Assembly: GCA_019236485.1 (NCBI GenBank)
Contig: JAFAIY010000181.1
Location: forward strand, 1 to 5,591
Reading direction: 5' to 3'
Source of the DNA: Comamonas sp.
Lineage (GTDB): Bacteria > Pseudomonadota > Gammaproteobacteria > Burkholderiales > Burkholderiaceae_C
DNA length: 5,591 nucleotides
Each line of letters starts with the position of its first letter. Positions within the stretch are counted from its first letter, which is position 1. Position numbers and translations under genes: made by a program. Below are positions 4,794 through 5,591 of the stretch, one piece after another. The notes under the pieces were generated by a model that saw only the letters and a list, made by a program, of their open reading frames with translations, was not told the DNA's origin and did no database searches.

Positions 4794-5591
4794 ATGAGCC
4801 CCCGCCAGCCTCCACGACCCGCCCCGCGCTCCCCGAGCCTGCCGCGTTCACCGCGCGCCTGGGCCGTGACCGGGGCTGTATGCGGTGCCCTGCTCGCGAC
4901 CGTTCTCTGGGCGCCCGCCACCTGGCTGGCCGCCGGCATCGCCTCCGCCACCGGCGGCCAGGTGCTGTTGCAGCAGGCGCGCGGCACGATCTGGAATGGC
5001 TCCGCGCGCCTGGTGCTGAGCGGGGGCCGGGACAGCCGCGACCACACGGCCCTGCCCACGCGCCTGAGCTGGACGCTGCGCCCCGGCCTCACCGGCGCCA
5101 GCCTGGCGCTGCAGACCGAGTGCTGCACCAGCGCCCCGGTGCAGGCCAGGCTGAGGCCGGGCTGGAATGCCATGAGCCTGGAGCTCGAGGACAGCGCCAT
5201 CCAGCTGCCCGCCGATCTGCTGGCCGGCCTGGGCACGCCCTGGAATACCGTGGCCCTGCAAGGCCAGCTGCGCCTGTCCACCCAGGGACTGCAACTCCAG
5301 TACCGCGCGGGCCGGGCCTCGAGTCAGGGGCTGACCCGGCTGGAGGCGCTGGCCGTCTCCTCGCGCCTTTCGCCGCTCAAACCCCTGGGCAGCTACCGCC
5401 TCGACATACAGGGTGGCGACAGCCCGCGGCTGGATCTTTCCACCCTGAGCGGCGATCTGCAGCTCAGCGGCCAGGGCCGGTGGGTGGACTCGCGCCTGCA
5501 TTTCAACGGCGAAGCCGCTGCCAGCCCCGAGCGCGAAGCGGCCCTCGCCAATCTGCTCAATATCCTGGGGCGCCGCCAAGGCACGCGCTCC
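4794..5591 (+). CDS. gspN: GspN, type II secretion accessory protein (3' end cut by the window)
   Basis: The frame from ATG 4794 stays open for 266 codons to the window edge without a stop. GspN is an accessory T2SS protein present in some lineages only, anchored in the inner membrane with a large periplasmic part; its exact role is not settled. A Pro/Arg/Ser-rich cytoplasmic tail (1-22) precedes one hydrophobic helix at about 23-40. The rest is beta-rich with repeated short strands (LSWTLRPGL, LQGQLRLSTQGLQLQY, DLQLSGQGRW). The segment GQVLLQQARGTIWNGSARL (55-73) is typical of the family, as is the closing LANLLNILGRRQGTRS; family members usually end within some 10-20 residues of this point. 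Vicinal cysteines Cys110-Cys111 lie in the periplasmic part. It follows gspM after 16 bases and lacks a clear Shine-Dalgarno, consistent with coupled translation. Confidence 0.9.
   Translation, partial: MSPRQPPRPAPRSPSLPRSPRAWAVTGAVCGALLATVLWAPATWLAAGIASATGGQVLLQQARGTIWNGSARLVLSGGRDSRDHTALPTRLSWTLRPGLTGASLALQTECCTSAPVQARLRPGWNAMSLELEDSAIQLPADLLAGLGTPWNTVALQGQLRLSTQGLQLQYRAGRASSQGLTRLEALAVSSRLSPLKPLGSYRLDIQGGDSPRLDLSTLSGDLQLSGQGRWVDSRLHFNGEAAASPEREAALANLLNILGRRQGTRS

Noticed and set aside
4103..5281. Long open frame on the minus strand (392 codons) opposite gspL, gspM and gspN
   Set aside because: It spans three recognised genes on the other strand, has low-complexity composition and no start signal. 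It is a GC-driven shadow.

Overview
The window is the middle and end of a type II secretion system (T2SS, general secretory pathway) operon. Eight genes lie head to tail on the + strand: gspG (3' end only), gspH, gspI, gspJ, gspK, gspL, gspM and gspN (cut by the right edge). High GC, GC-rich third codon positions, the presence of a gspN gene and a characteristic C-run/G-run repeat all suggest a betaproteobacterium of the Burkholderiales, most likely Comamonadaceae (Comamonas or Delftia-like). The genus is an inference from recall, not from a search.

Layout: 1-172 holds the calcium-loop C-terminus of the major pseudopilin GspG. Positions 208-2973 encode the four minor pseudopilins H, I, J and K, which form the tip of the pseudopilus. 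Positions 3018-4777 encode the inner-membrane platform proteins L and M, and 4794 to the edge encodes GspN. H/I, J/K and L/M overlap by ATGA and I/J by TGATG, so the block is probably one translationally coupled transcript. The only gene-free gaps are short: 35 bases before the chosen H start, 44 between K and L, and 16 between M and N. No RNA gene, insertion sequence, CRISPR array or clear terminator is visible.

In function, GspG polymerises into the pseudopilus, the H-I-J-K tip primes and caps it, and GspL and GspM link the fibre machinery to the cytoplasmic ATPase GspE. The prepilin peptidase (not in the window) must cut the leaders of G, H, I, J and K.

The unusual part is a family of hairpin-forming repeats (about 65-95 bp) present three times. 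Each copy sits at the 5' end of a minor pseudopilin gene: H (inverted copy), J and K. In H and K there is no standard start codon between the repeat and the prepilin cleavage site, so the repeat appears to be translated as part of an abnormally long leader that the peptidase would remove. In J and K the repeat sits at exactly the same distance from the overlapping start codon and in the same frame. gspI, without a repeat, has a normal 9-residue leader. The genes themselves are ordinary T2SS genes; the repeat-encoded removable leaders are the observation worth following.
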